A stretch of DNA of 64,000 nucleotides from Arthrobacter globiformis NBRC 12137 (GCF_000238915.1 NZ_BAEG01000058.1:40643-104642), one strand, 5' to 3'. Counted from the first letter of the stretch, positions 10,169-18,512 are shown. The notes: generated by a model not told the origin, from the letters alone. Numbers and translations are program-made.

Positions 10169-11002
10169 CTAGGCGCTGATGACATTGAAACCGAGCAGCA
10201 GGTACAGGGCGAGGCCCAGGAAGATGCGGTACCAGACAAAAAGCCGGTAACTGCGCGTTGAAATGAACTTCAGGAACCAGCCGATGATGACGTAGCCGAT
10301 GACGAACGCAATGACCGTTGCCAGGGCCGTCTCCCCCAGCCCGAAGGGACCGCTCACGCCGTCCTTGGCCACCACCTTGAAGAGCTGGTAAAGGCCGCTG
10401 CCGAACACCGCCGGGATGGCAAGGAGAAAGGAGTAGCGGGCGGCGGCTTCACGCGTGTAACCCATAAGGAGCCCGGCCGTGATGGTGCCGCCGGAGCGTG
10501 AAACGCCGGGGATCAGCGCCATGGCCTGGGCGAAGCCGTAGAGGATGCCGTGCTTGTAGGTAAGCCTGGAGAGGTCCCGGTCCTGCTTGCCGACGGCGTC
10601 TGCCACGGCGAGGATCAGGCCGAAGACAATGAGCATCGTGGCCACGATCCACAGGCTTCGCAGGACCGATTCGATCTGGTCCTGGAACAGCAGGCCCAGG
10701 ACGATGATGGGCAGGCTGCCCAGAATCACCAGCCAGCCCATCCTGGCGTCCGGGTCCTGGCGCGAAACCCGCCCGGACAGCGAGCCGAACCAGGCCTTCA
10801 CGATCCGGACAATGTCCCGCCAGAAGTAGACAATGACGGCGGTCTCCGTGCCGAGCTGCGTGATGGCGGTGAAGGCCGCTCCGGGGTCCGCCGCATTCGG
10901 CAGGAAGGAGCCCACAATCCGCAGGTGGGCGCTCGATGAAATAGGTAGGAATTCGGTCAGTCCCTGCACAAGACCCAGCAGGGCCGCTTCAATCCAGTTC
11001 AC
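10169..11002 (-). CDS. uppP: Undecaprenyl-diphosphatase UppP (BacA)
   Basis: Integral membrane phosphatase that recycles undecaprenyl pyrophosphate to the carrier lipid used in peptidoglycan synthesis; also linked to bacitracin resistance. The 277 residues contain the two family signatures [14 protein letters not shown] (about residues 15-28) and [17 protein letters not shown] in the second half, plus about eight hydrophobic segments. The GTG at 11002 has TAGGGT at 11014-11009, six bases upstream, so translation is likely leaderless. It is followed 15 bases later by mshC, and divergent from the aldo/keto reductase gene, sharing a 50-base intergenic region. Confidence 0.96.
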   Translation of the reverse strand: MNWIEAALLGLVQGLTEFLPISSSAHLRIVGSFLPNAADPGAAFTAITQLGTETAVIVYFWRDIVRIVKAWFGSLSGRVSRQDPDARMGWLVILGSLPIIVLGLLFQDQIESVLRSLWIVATMLIVFGLILAVADAVGKQDRDLSRLTYKHGILYGFAQAMALIPGVSRSGGTITAGLLMGYTREAAARYSFLLAIPAVFGSGLYQLFKVVAKDGVSGPFGLGETALATVIAFVIGYVIIGWFLKFISTRSYRLFVWYRIFLGLALYLLLGFNVISA

Positions 11003-11052
11003 GCTAAGACCCTACGTCATGATGCAGGTGGTTTCCCCGTAAGCTAACTGCT

Positions 11053-11991
11053 ATGCAGCAGCGTTACATCGGCAACAGCGGGCTCCGCGCCTCCTCCCTC
11101 TCCCTGGGCACCATGTCGTGGTCCCGCGAAACGGACGAGCAGGATGCATCGGAGCTGCTGCGCACCTTCGTGGACGCCGGCGGGACCCTTGTGGACACCG
11201 CGGCCTCCTACGCCGACGGCCAGGCCGAAGCCATGCTCGGGTCAATGCTGGGCGACGTCGTCTCCCGCACGGAAGTGGTCATCTCCACCAAGGCAGGGGT
11301 GTCGCCGTCGGACGGGCGGCAGCGCGTGGACGCATCCCGGAACGCCATGCTGTCCGGCCTGGACGCCAGCCTTGCGCGGCTTGGCACCGACTACGTTGAC
11401 CTCTGGCTCGCCCAGGCGTGGGACCCCAATGTCCCGCTGGAGGAGACGTTGTCCGCCCTCGACTTCGCCGTCCGCAGCGGACGGGCCCGGTATGCCGGAA
11501 TCGCCAACTACAACGGCTGGCAGACTGCCAAAGCCGCAGCGGTGGCCGGGTTCCCGCTCGTGGCCAACCAGTCCGAATATTCGCTGCTCCGCCGCAAGCC
11601 CGAGGCGGAGCTGGTGCCGGCCATCGAGGATGCGGGCCTGGGGCTGATGGCGTGGGCGCCGCTGGGCCGCGGCGTCCTCACGGGCAAGTACCGCGGCCAT
11701 GTGCCGTCCGACTCCAGGGCGGCCGGCACGCGGCTGGCCACCTACGTGGAGCCGTACCTTGAACAGCCCTCATCGCAGGTGGTCGAGGCTGTTGCCATGG
11801 CGGCCCGTGGCCTGGGACGGTCGTCCCTGGATGTTGCGCTGAGCTGGCTGCTGTCCCGGCACGCAGTGGCGACCGCCATCGTGGGCGCGCGCACGCCGGT
11901 CCAGCTCAAGGAAATTCTTGACGCCCAGCTCACGCCGCTTCCGGCGGAAATAGCGCGCGCCCTCGAGGATGTCTCCAGCAACCAGGCCTGA
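11053..11991 (+). CDS. Aldo/keto reductase
   Basis: Cytoplasmic NADPH-dependent oxidoreductase with a TIM-barrel fold, 312 residues. The catalytic tetrad region is visible: VDTAASYADGQAEAMLG (Asp and Tyr), VVISTKAGVSPS (Lys) and DLWLAQAWDPN (usually His in the equivalent LxHxxD motif; here the position reads Gln, as in several AKR subfamilies). NADP-binding residues fall in the C-terminal GARTPVQLKEILDA. The natural substrate is not deducible. The ATG at 11053 has TAAGCT at 11040-11045, seven bases upstream, and no Shine-Dalgarno, so it is probably leaderless. It is monocistronic, facing the acidic-protein gene at its 3' end. Confidence 0.9.
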   Translation: MQQRYIGNSGLRASSLSLGTMSWSRETDEQDASELLRTFVDAGGTLVDTAASYADGQAEAMLGSMLGDVVSRTEVVISTKAGVSPSDGRQRVDASRNAMLSGLDASLARLGTDYVDLWLAQAWDPNVPLEETLSALDFAVRSGRARYAGIANYNGWQTAKAAAVAGFPLVANQSEYSLLRRKPEAELVPAIEDAGLGLMAWAPLGRGVLTGKYRGHVPSDSRAAGTRLATYVEPYLEQPSSQVVEAVAMAARGLGRSSLDVALSWLLSRHAVATAIVGARTPVQLKEILDAQLTPLPAEIARALEDVSSNQA

Positions 11992-12017
11992 CCGGGGCCG
12001 GACCGCATCCGGCTGCG

Positions 12018-12281
12018 TTACTCCTCGACGATTTCCAGATCCTCGTCGTCGGCTTCCTGGTCTTCCTCTTCGTCTTCCTCGTCATCGAAAACCTGGAGCG
12101 GCGTCACTTCGTTGTAGGCCTCATAGAGGGCGTCCTCGTAGACTTCGAAGGCATCGGCAACAGCAAAGAATGCCGCCTCCACTGAGGGGTCACCATCCCC
12201 GCGGCGGGCCGAGGCGGCTGCAAGGTGTTCTTCCAAAGCGGCAGTCAGGGACTGAAGCGCGACACGCGGATCGATGCTCAT
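12018..12281 (-). CDS. Small acidic hypothetical protein
   Basis: An 87-residue protein of unknown function. Residues 1-60 are predicted helical (RVALQSLTAALEEHLAAASA, then AFFAVADAFEVYEDALYEAY). The last ~25 residues are almost wholly Asp and Glu, so the C-terminus is a charged tail. It is found next to DUF5703 genes in Arthrobacter relatives. The ATG at 12281 has TAACGT at 12293-12288, six bases upstream, consistent with leaderless transcription, though GAAGGC is also present. It is divergent from the DUF5703 gene with 39 bases between the start codons, so the two promoters must overlap. Confidence 0.75.
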   Translation of the reverse strand: MSIDPRVALQSLTAALEEHLAAASARRGDGDPSVEAAFFAVADAFEVYEDALYEAYNEVTPLQVFDDEEDEEEDQEADDEDLEIVEE

Positions 12282-12320
12282 GCCTTCACGTTAGCGGGAA
12301 AAGGACGAAAATGGAGAGCA

Positions 12321-12554
12321 ATGAAGGAACATTTTCTGACCAGCTCGGTCCTGCGGGAAAGGGACTACGCCCGTCAATACGAGTACCTCGTATTGACGGT
12401 CGGTCCTGACGATTCCCTGCCCGAAGCCCGGCGCCGGCTCGTGGAACACTCCGAGTACGGCAAGTGGGAACTCGAGCGCAGCAGGCTCTACGTGGGCGGC
12501 GGCAGGCGCTTCTGGCTTCGCCGCCGGGTCACGCAGGTGCAGCGCACAGTCTAG
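12321..12554 (+). CDS. DUF5703 family small protein
   Basis: A 77-residue basic protein resembling the actinobacterial DUF5703 family (MKEHFLTSSVLRERDYARQY, then YEYLVLTVGPDDSLPEARRRLVEHSEYGKWELERS and a closing RRFWLRRRVTQVQRT). Function is unknown. I chose the ATG at 12321, with GGAG four bases upstream, because the conserved part starts there; the frame is open to 12225 over the neighbouring gene's promoter. A 10-bp-stem hairpin (12572-12596) follows and separates it from the converging acyl-CoA dehydrogenase-like gene. Confidence 0.75.
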   Translation: MKEHFLTSSVLRERDYARQYEYLVLTVGPDDSLPEARRRLVEHSEYGKWELERSRLYVGGGRRFWLRRRVTQVQRTV

Positions 12555-12571
12555 GCCGCTCCGGCCCGCCG

Positions 12572-12596
12572 GGCGCGCACCTCGATGGTGCGCGCC
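12572..12596. terminator. Hairpin between convergent genes
   Basis: Arms GGCGCGCACC and GGTGCGCGCC form a perfect 10-bp stem around a five-base loop, 17 bases after the DUF5703 stop and 20 bases from the 3' end of the opposing gene. There is no T-run on either side, so it may be a weak intrinsic terminator or a 3'-end stabiliser. Confidence 0.55.
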
Positions 12597-12616
12597 TGCT
12601 TCCACATGGAGCCTGG

Positions 12617-13777
12617 CTAATCTTCTAGCGGGCCCAGCCAGGCGTTGGCAACCGTATTGTGCGCAGACTCGTCGTCCGAGGGGTGGAACATGCCTGCCAG
12701 GACGTCCCGGTACAGGCGCTCCAGCTCCGAACCCCTGAAGTAGCTGGAGCCGCCGGAGACCCGGATGGCGAGATCCACCACCGTCCGCGCCGTCTCCGTG
12801 GCCCGGAGCTTGACGCCCACCAGCCTGGCAAACCACTGGCTGCCATGGTCCGCCAGGCGGTCCACATCTCCGGCCACCACCGAAAGCTGCGGGTACAGCG
12901 CATCCATGGCCAGGGCGGCCTCGGCCACCTTCCAGCGGATGTCAGGGTCCTGGGCCAGGCTCCGGCCGCCATTCTTGAATGATGTCCTGCGCCTGGCGGC
13001 TTCCACGGCCAGCACCAGGGCCCGCTCCCCGATGCCCGCGTAAACGCCGGCCAGCAGGGTTTCAAAGCAGGCGAAGATCGCGAAGATCAGCGGATCGGCG
13101 TTGGGGCCCACCGGCAGCTTCCGGAAGATGCGGCCGGGCTGGACAACCGCGCCGTCCAGGATGGTGGTGTTGGACTGGCTGGCGCGCATGCCCAGTGTGT
13201 TCCAGTCCTCCAGGATCCGGTAGCCGGCCGTGTCCCGATCGATGAACCCGTGCACCAGTTCTCCGTCGCCGTCCCGTGCGGCCGGGTCCTTGCCGAAGAT
13301 GCCCAGGCGCGTCCAGGCCGGCGAGAGGCTCGTGAAAATCTTGGTGCCCGTGAACGAGTACCCGCCGTCCGGCAGGGGCGTGGCCGCCGTCAGGGAATCG
13401 AACAGGACGGAGTCGTTGCCGGCCTCTGAGTTGCCGAAGGCGAAAATCTCCCCCGCCGCCGCTTCCTGCAGCACGAAGTCCAGCGAGGAGTCGCCGCGTG
13501 CGGCCAGCACGCGGGCCACCCCGGTCCAGACCAGATGCATGTTGACGGCCAGCGCGGTGGCCGGGGCCGCCGTCGCCAGCCGCCGCTGGCAGCGGACCGC
13601 AGCCTCCAGGCCAAGTCCCGCGCCGCCGTCGGACTCCGGCACGAAAAGCTTCAGGTATCCGGCGGCGGCGAGTTCCTCAAGATCCTCGGCGAAGAAGCGG
13701 TTCTGTTCGTCGTACTCCGCAGCCCTCCCGCGGACCCGCGCGAGCAGGCTGTCAGGAAGCAGCTGTTCCGGTTCCAC
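12617..13777 (-). CDS. Acyl-CoA dehydrogenase-fold flavoprotein
   Basis: FAD/FMN enzyme with the acyl-CoA dehydrogenase fold, 386 residues. The middle beta domain holds FAFGNSEAGNDSVLFDS and YSFTGTKIFTSLSPAWTRLG; the C-terminal helical domain ends in GGSSYFRGSELERLYRDVLAGMFHPSDDE. The closing HPSDDE-type segment and lack of an obvious catalytic Glu make it look more like the DszC/hydroxylase branch of the fold than a classical beta-oxidation dehydrogenase, so the reaction is uncertain. The GTG start at 13777 lies eight bases past the stop of the M20 peptidase gene, so the pair is probably co-transcribed. Confidence 0.8.
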   Translation of the reverse strand: MEPEQLLPDSLLARVRGRAAEYDEQNRFFAEDLEELAAAGYLKLFVPESDGGAGLGLEAAVRCQRRLATAAPATALAVNMHLVWTGVARVLAARGDSSLDFVLQEAAAGEIFAFGNSEAGNDSVLFDSLTAATPLPDGGYSFTGTKIFTSLSPAWTRLGIFGKDPAARDGDGELVHGFIDRDTAGYRILEDWNTLGMRASQSNTTILDGAVVQPGRIFRKLPVGPNADPLIFAIFACFETLLAGVYAGIGERALVLAVEAARRRTSFKNGGRSLAQDPDIRWKVAEAALAMDALYPQLSVVAGDVDRLADHGSQWFARLVGVKLRATETARTVVDLAIRVSGGSSYFRGSELERLYRDVLAGMFHPSDDESAHNTVANAWLGPLED

Positions 13778-13785
13778 CGCCGGCC

Positions 13786-15090
13786 TCAGTAGTTGGTGAG
13801 CAGCGTGTTCAGGACGCGGGCGCCGAACTTCAGGGATTCCGCCGGAACCCGTTCATCGACTCCGTGGAACATGCCGGTGAAGTCGAGGTCGTCCGGCAGC
13901 TGCAGGGGCGCGAAGCCGTAGCCGGTAATGCCAAGCTTGGAGAGGGACTTGTTGTCGGTGCCGCCGGACAGGGTGTAGGGAAGAACCTTCGCGCCCGGGT
14001 CTTCGGAGTGCAGGGCGTCGATCATCGAGTCGACCAGGTTGCCGGCGAATGGCACTTCCAGGGAAACATCGTTGTGCACGTAGCTGACGTCAACGCCGCT
14101 GCCCGCCAGCTCGCGGACGATCTCGAGAACCTGGTCCTGCTGGCCCGGGAGGGTCCGGCAGTCCACGAGTGCCTCTGCGGACTCGGGGATGACGTTGTGC
14201 TTGTAGCCGCCGCCAAGGAGCGTCGGGTTGGACGTGTTCTGCAGCGTGGCCCCCACGAAGCGGGCTACCGTGCCCAGTTCCTTCAGCAGCAGTTCCGGGT
14301 TGTCGGGATCGAATTCGACGCCGGTCAGTTCCGTCACGCCGTCCAGGAACTGGCGCGTGGTGGCGGTGAGCTCGATGGGCCACTGGTATTCGCCGATGCG
14401 GGTCACCGCGCCGGCGAGCCGGGTGATGGCGTTGTCAGTGTTGATCTGCGACCCGTGGCCGGCACGGCCGTGCGCCACCAGCCGCAGCCAGGAGATGCCC
14501 TTTTCCGCCGTCTGCAGGAGGTACGCCCGCTGGCCGCCGATGGTGGTCGAAAAGCCCCCGACTTCCGAGATGGCCTCCGTCGCACCCTCGAACAGTTCGG
14601 GCCGGTGCTTCACCGCGTACTGGGCGCCGTGCACGCCGCCGGCCTCCTCGTCGGCAAAGAACGCAAAGATGATGTCCCGCTTGGGCTTGCGCCCGGTGCG
14701 GGCGAAGTTGCGCAGCACGGACAGGATCATCGCGTCCATGTCCTTCATGTCCACTGCGCCGCGGCCCCAGATCAGTCCGTCTTTGAGCTCGCCGCTGAAC
14801 GGGTCCACGGACCATTGCTCGCGGAGGGCAGGCACCACGTCCAGGTGGCCGTGGACCACGAGGGCACTGGCGGAGGGGTCCTCCCCCGCCATGCGGGTGA
14901 CCACGCTGGCCCGGCCGGGCTCTGATTCGAAGATTTCCGCATCCAGCCCCACCTCAGCGATCAGGCCGGCGGTGTATTCGGCCGCCGCACGTTCGCCGGG
15001 ACCCGAGCCGTCCCCATAGTTGGATGAATCGATGCGGATGAGCTCCTGGCAGATGGTGACGACTTCATCCTCGGGCCGTACGTGTGTCAT
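13786..15090 (-). CDS. M20/M25/M40 family metallopeptidase (dipeptidase-like)
   Basis: Zinc-dependent amidohydrolase or dipeptidase, 434 residues. Metal ligands are visible in HGHLDVVPA (His82 and Asp84), GRGAVDMKDMDA (bridging Asp), and FFADEEAGG (catalytic and ligand Glu). The dimerisation domain contains AHGRAGHGSQINTDNA, and SGGTDNKSLSKLGITGYGFAP lies near the C-terminus. The substrate cannot be decided between peptides and acylated amino acids. It starts at ATG 15090 with GGAGTGATCA upstream and is followed after eight bases by the acyl-CoA dehydrogenase-like gene. Upstream lies the tRNA-Leu promoter region. Confidence 0.92.
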   Translation of the reverse strand: MTHVRPEDEVVTICQELIRIDSSNYGDGSGPGERAAAEYTAGLIAEVGLDAEIFESEPGRASVVTRMAGEDPSASALVVHGHLDVVPALREQWSVDPFSGELKDGLIWGRGAVDMKDMDAMILSVLRNFARTGRKPKRDIIFAFFADEEAGGVHGAQYAVKHRPELFEGATEAISEVGGFSTTIGGQRAYLLQTAEKGISWLRLVAHGRAGHGSQINTDNAITRLAGAVTRIGEYQWPIELTATTRQFLDGVTELTGVEFDPDNPELLLKELGTVARFVGATLQNTSNPTLLGGGYKHNVIPESAEALVDCRTLPGQQDQVLEIVRELAGSGVDVSYVHNDVSLEVPFAGNLVDSMIDALHSEDPGAKVLPYTLSGGTDNKSLSKLGITGYGFAPLQLPDDLDFTGMFHGVDERVPAESLKFGARVLNTLLTNY

Positions 15091-15285
15091 TGATCACTCC
15101 TTGATGCGGGGAATACGCGGATTCATGCGGGTTCTGGCGGTTTTTGGCTGCCGGACCACCCGGGTTCAGCCTACCCAGTCCGCTCGATTCCATCTTTCCG
15201 GAAAGTTCGTGTTAGAGTTTTTCTCGCTGCTTCGGAGAGAAGCGAACCGCTGAAAGGCGTGAGAGAGTCCTCCGAAATACCACCT

Positions 15286-15368
15286 GCGCGGGTGGCGGAA
15301 TGGCAGACGCGCTAGCTTGAGGTGCTAGTCCTCGAAAGGGGGTGGGGGTTCAAGTCCCCCTCCGCGCA
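15286..15368 (+). tRNA. tRNA-Leu (anticodon GAG)
   Basis: The acceptor stem GCGCGGG pairs with TCCGCGC (last pair G-T). The anticodon stem CTAGC/GCTAG closes the loop TTGAGGT, giving anticodon GAG for leucine codon CTC. The T arm GGGGGTTCAAGTCCCCC is canonical, and a long variable arm between the anticodon and T arms makes it a class II tRNA, as expected for Leu. The CCA end is not encoded (A-CA follows). Confidence 0.96.
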
Positions 15369-15379
15369 CAAAGGGAAAA

Positions 15380-15412
15380 CCCCGGGAATCCAATGGATTC
15401 CCGGGGTTTTTT
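15380..15412 (+). terminator. Rho-independent terminator of tRNA-Leu
   Basis: Arms CCCCGGGAATCC and GGATTCCCGGGG form a perfect 12-bp stem with a three-base loop, followed by six T. It begins 11 bases after the tRNA and is one of the strongest intrinsic terminators in the window. Confidence 0.95.
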
Positions 15413-15447
15413 CGTTTCTCCCTGAACTTTTTCGTTTCTCTTTGAAC
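15408..15447 (+). repeat. 20-bp tandem duplication after the tRNA terminator
   Basis: Two copies of a 20-base unit (TTTTTCGTTTCTCCCTGAAC at 15408-15427, and the same with two changes at 15428-15447) follow each other directly. The first copy includes the T-run of the terminator, so the duplication repeats the T-rich tail without its hairpin. Confidence 0.85.
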
Positions 15448-15725
15448 GGCGGGAGTGCACGCGCCACGGCAAACCCACACTTGGGTCCGGCGGCGCCTAC
15501 AGAGGCAGGGCTCGACGGCGGGATCCATTGGAAGACGTCCGGAAAACGCGCCGAAGATGACCACGAATGTCAGGCGCGTTACTGACTGTGACGGCACTGA
15601 TCGAGCTCTTCCGGAGCGCCGCCGACGGGCGTAAAAAGGAACTGGAGGGCAACATTTGTAACCTTCGCCTCACCGGGCCCCGGGAACCCGGAGTCCGGGA
15701 GACGGGCTGACAAGGAGGTCGTCGG
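15448..15725. other. Intergenic stretch without a recognised gene
   Basis: Nothing with coding character, tRNA fold or transposon ends was seen. It probably carries the promoter and leader of the DUF3311-symporter pair. It ends in a strong ribosome site, AAGGAGG near 15712-15718. Confidence 0.5.
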
Positions 15726-15816
15726 GTGTCCCATCAAGATCGTCCTGACCCGAAACAGCGCCCCGTCCCGGGGGCTCCCCCTGGCGCCGGACGGCCAACC
15801 CGCAACACTGCAACCC

Positions 15817-16098
15817 GTGGTCGGGCGCGGCGCGCGCCGTACCGTCGTCGCCGGCGTATTGCTTTCCTTGGCGATCCTGCTCCCGCTGATGCCGCAGACC
15901 TACTCCTTCAACGCCCCGACCCTGGGCGGCATGCCGTTCTTCTACTGGTACCAGCTGCTCTGGGTTCCCATTTCCGCGGCCTTGAGCGCCGTGGCGTACA
16001 GGCTTGTGACAACGGAAGACCGGCGACGGCGGGCAGCGGCCCGCGCTGGCGCCGCCGGGTCCGGCGGCGACGCAGCAAACGGAGATGAACGGCCATGA
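15817..16098 (+). CDS. DUF3311 small membrane protein, symporter partner
   Basis: A 93-residue protein with two hydrophobic segments (TVVAGVLLSLAILLPLMP and FFYWYQLLWVPISAALSAVA) and a basic tail, matching the DUF3311 proteins that precede sodium:solute symporters of monocarboxylates in actinobacteria. Its TGA overlaps the symporter ATG (ATGA at 16095-16098). The start is unclear. The only in-frame candidate is GTG 15817, which has no ribosome site. A good site (AAGGAGG) sits eight bases before GTG 15726, but that start is in another frame. A frameshift or sequence error in the GC-rich stretch between them would restore a longer N-terminus. Confidence 0.8.
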   Translation: MVGRGARRTVVAGVLLSLAILLPLMPQTYSFNAPTLGGMPFFYWYQLLWVPISAALSAVAYRLVTTEDRRRRAAARAGAAGSGGDAANGDERP

Positions 16099-17768
16099 AC
16101 GGGCGCGAGATCAACTGGACCGCCCTCATCATCGTGGTGCTGCTCTTCGTCATCGTCGCCGTCATGGGCTTCATGGCCGCCCGGTGGCGCCGGACGGCAG
16201 AGAGCGAGGGGCTGCACAGCCTGGACGAGTGGGGGTTCGGTGGCCGCGGCTTCGGGACGTGGATCACGTGGTTCCTGCTGGGCGGGGACCTCTACACCGC
16301 CTACACGTTCGTCGCCGTTCCTGCGGCGATGTGGGCCACAGGCGCTGTCAGCGGCTTCTTCGCGGTGCCGTACACGATCGTCCTCTACCCGATCATCTTC
16401 ATCATCATGAGCCGGCTCTGGTCGGTGTCCCACCGGCACGGCTACGTCACCTCGGCGGACTTCGTGGGCGGCCGCTACGGGAGCCGGTGGCTGTCCCTTG
16501 CCATCGCCGTCACTGGCATCGTGGCTACCATGCCCTACATCGCCCTGCAGCTTGTGGGCATCAAGGCTGTGCTGACGGTGCTCGGGCTGGGCAGCTCCGA
16601 GAACGTGCTGCTGACAGACCTGCCACTCATCCTGGCGTTCGTCGTGCTGGCGGCATACACCTATACCTCGGGGTTGCGGGCGCCTGCGATGATCGCCGTC
16701 GTCAAAGACCTGCTCATTTACCTCGCGGTGATCGTCGCGGTCATTTACCTGCCGATCAAATTCGGCGGCTGGGACGCGATCTTCGGAGCGGCGAAGACGA
16801 AGCTGGACACCGTGAACGAGGCGACAGGGAAGCCCACCGGGGTGTTCATCCCGTCGGCTGCCAACTTCTCGGCCTACTGGACACTGGCGCTCGGGTCGGC
16901 CCTGGCACTGTTCATGTACCCGCACTCCATCACCGGCGTGCTCGCGTCCAAGGGGCGCAACACGATCCGGCGCAACGCCGCGATTCTTCCGCTGTACTCC
17001 CTGATGCTCGGCTTCCTTGCGCTGCTGGGATTCGTGGCCATTAAGGCGGGCACCCGGCCGATCGACCTCAACGGGCAGGTCAACCCGCAGCTCGTGGTCC
17101 CGCAGCTGTTTCTGGACCACTTCCCCGCGTGGTTTGCCGGCGTGGCCCTGGCAGCCATCGCCATCGGCGCGCTGGTGCCGGCGGCGATCATGTCCATTGC
17201 CGCGGCAAACATGTTCACCCGCAACATTTACCGGGACTTCCTCCGGCCTGATGTCGACCCGAAGACCGAGGCGAAGGTGTCCAAGATCGTCTCCCTGGTG
17301 GTGAAGGTCGGCGCGCTGATTTTCGTCATTGCCATGGACCAGTCCGCGGCCATCAACATGCAGCTGCTGGGCGGCATCTGGATTCTGCAGACGTTCCCCG
17401 CTGTTGTCGCAGGACTCTACACGCGGTGGTTCGACCGGTGGGCGCTGCTGGCCGGATGGGCCGTGGGCATAGCCTTCGGCACCGCATCGGCCTACAACGT
17501 CATCAACCCCGTCACGCGCGCACACTTCGGCGGCTCCCTTGCTCCCATCCCGGGAACAGGCTTCACGGTGTACATCGCCGTGTCGGCGTTCGTGCTCAAC
17601 CTGGTTGTCGCCGTCGTGCTTACCCTGGTGCTGCGCGCACTCAAGGTGCCCCAGGGAGAGGACAAGACGCGCCGGTCTGACTACGGTGCTGATGAAACGG
17701 ACCCGAAGGTTGTGGAGATCGAGCGGACCCAGCGTTTCGTTGAACCCGGAGGGCCGGCGCCGGTGTAG
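16095..17768 (+). CDS. Sodium:solute symporter (SSS family, monocarboxylate uptake type)
   Basis: A 557-residue transporter with about 13 hydrophobic segments. Family features include the early WGFGGRGFGTWITWFLLGGD region, YGSRWLSLAIAVTGIVATMPYIALQLVGIKAV, and ALVPAAIMSIAAANMFTRNIYRDF, the SSS motif near TM8-TM9. Together with its DUF3311 partner it resembles MctP/MctC-type carriers for acetate, propionate, pyruvate or lactate coupled to Na+ or H+. Which substrate it carries is inferred from the family. The start overlaps the DUF3311 stop by four bases. The C-terminal ~45 residues are hydrophilic. Confidence 0.9.
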   Translation: MNGREINWTALIIVVLLFVIVAVMGFMAARWRRTAESEGLHSLDEWGFGGRGFGTWITWFLLGGDLYTAYTFVAVPAAMWATGAVSGFFAVPYTIVLYPIIFIIMSRLWSVSHRHGYVTSADFVGGRYGSRWLSLAIAVTGIVATMPYIALQLVGIKAVLTVLGLGSSENVLLTDLPLILAFVVLAAYTYTSGLRAPAMIAVVKDLLIYLAVIVAVIYLPIKFGGWDAIFGAAKTKLDTVNEATGKPTGVFIPSAANFSAYWTLALGSALALFMYPHSITGVLASKGRNTIRRNAAILPLYSLMLGFLALLGFVAIKAGTRPIDLNGQVNPQLVVPQLFLDHFPAWFAGVALAAIAIGALVPAAIMSIAAANMFTRNIYRDFLRPDVDPKTEAKVSKIVSLVVKVGALIFVIAMDQSAAINMQLLGGIWILQTFPAVVAGLYTRWFDRWALLAGWAVGIAFGTASAYNVINPVTRAHFGGSLAPIPGTGFTVYIAVSAFVLNLVVAVVLTLVLRALKVPQGEDKTRRSDYGADETDPKVVEIERTQRFVEPGGPAPV

Positions 17769-17848
17769 CCGGCCAGGTGTCCCGGGGAGTCGCCGCGCAG
17801 GCGCTCGAAACGCACGTGGCCCGGCGTGACACGGCCTAGGCTGGTTCG

Positions 17849-18298
17849 GTGACCCCAAACCCTTCACCGACTCCGCTGGATGTCTTCGTCCACACCGGAC
17901 CCGCCGAGTGGTGGCAGATTCTGGCAGCACTGGGCCCCTTGGCAGTCCTGCTCGGTGCGCTGCTTGCCGCGTTCATCGGTTGGAACACCCTGCGGCAACG
18001 CACGGTCGCCGATGAAAAGGCGCTGGCCCAGAAGCGTGAAGCCGACAGCCGGGCCGAGTGGTGGCGCCGCGCCCAGTGGGCGTTCGAAGCTGCCATGGAC
18101 GAAAATGAGGAGAAACAGGATGTGGGCCTCGCTGTGTTGGAGCTCCTCAATACCAGCAATCTGGCCGGTCCGGAGGAGGCCGAGATTATTGCCGAAGCCT
18201 GGAAGCGACCGCTCCAGAACGGCGAGGCCACGCTGGACCTGTTGCCGCCGTTGCCGGACAATGGGGTGACAGACGACCCTGAGGATGGTGAGCAATGA
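17849..18298 (+). CDS. Hypothetical single-pass membrane protein
   Basis: A 149-residue protein not recognised as a named family. An N-terminal segment (about residues 22-45, WQILAALGPLAVLLGALLAAFIGW) is a clear membrane anchor. The following ~65 residues are charged and helical (RADEKALAQKREAD-like region through WWRRAQWAFEAAMDENEEKQD), probably coiled coil, ending in an acidic tail. GTG 17849 is preceded at six bases by TAGGCT (17837-17842), a leaderless pattern. Its TGA overlaps the ATG of the next small gene, so the two are likely made together. Confidence 0.75.
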   Translation: MTPNPSPTPLDVFVHTGPAEWWQILAALGPLAVLLGALLAAFIGWNTLRQRTVADEKALAQKREADSRAEWWRRAQWAFEAAMDENEEKQDVGLAVLELLNTSNLAGPEEAEIIAEAWKRPLQNGEATLDLLPPLPDNGVTDDPEDGEQ

Positions 18299-18465
18299 GT
18301 GCAGTAGCCGAAAAGAAGACTGCGGACGAAAGCCCGAAGCGATATGTCAGTCCTGCACAGGAGCGCGTCATTGTTCGTGCAGCCCGGCTCCGCCTGTCGA
18401 CAGACAAGAAGCAGGGCATCGAGAGCCCGGCCTGGGTCAGGAAGATTGCCCGGCGGCCCCTCTAA
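18295..18465 (+). CDS. Small basic hypothetical protein
   Basis: A 56-residue basic protein (begins MSAVAEKKTADESPKRYVSP, contains AQERVIVRAARLRLSTDKKQ and ends WVRKIARRPL). No family recognised. The ATG overlaps the TGA of the upstream membrane protein gene by four bases (ATGA), the usual sign of coupled translation, and a hairpin terminator follows 17 bases after the stop. It could bind the charged cytoplasmic part of its neighbour, but this is inference only. Confidence 0.7.
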   Translation: MSAVAEKKTADESPKRYVSPAQERVIVRAARLRLSTDKKQGIESPAWVRKIARRPL

Positions 18466-18481
18466 CCCCGTAGCGTGCTAC

Positions 18482-18512
18482 AGGGCCAGCCCGCGCCAGT
18501 CAGGCTGGCCCT
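18482..18512 (+). terminator. Hairpin terminator after the two-gene unit
   Basis: Arms AGGGCCAGCC and GGCTGGCCCT form a 10-bp stem with an 11-base loop, followed by a moderately T-rich tail (TCTGTTAGTGTTTT). Confidence 0.75.

Noticed and set aside
12617..15090. A biosynthetic link between the acyl-CoA dehydrogenase-like gene and the M20 peptidase gene
   Set aside because: They are close and probably co-transcribed, but neither substrate is known and there are no scaffold or tailoring genes nearby.
15286..15447. tRNA-Leu as an integration site of a mobile element
   Set aside because: No integrase gene, no repeat of the tRNA 3' end further on and no change in base use downstream. The neighbours are ordinary core genes.
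15942..17930. A 662-codon minus-strand frame opposite the symporter
   Set aside because: The plus-strand symporter has all its membrane segments and the expected overlap with DUF3311. The antisense frame is rich in His, Arg and Gly with no domain.
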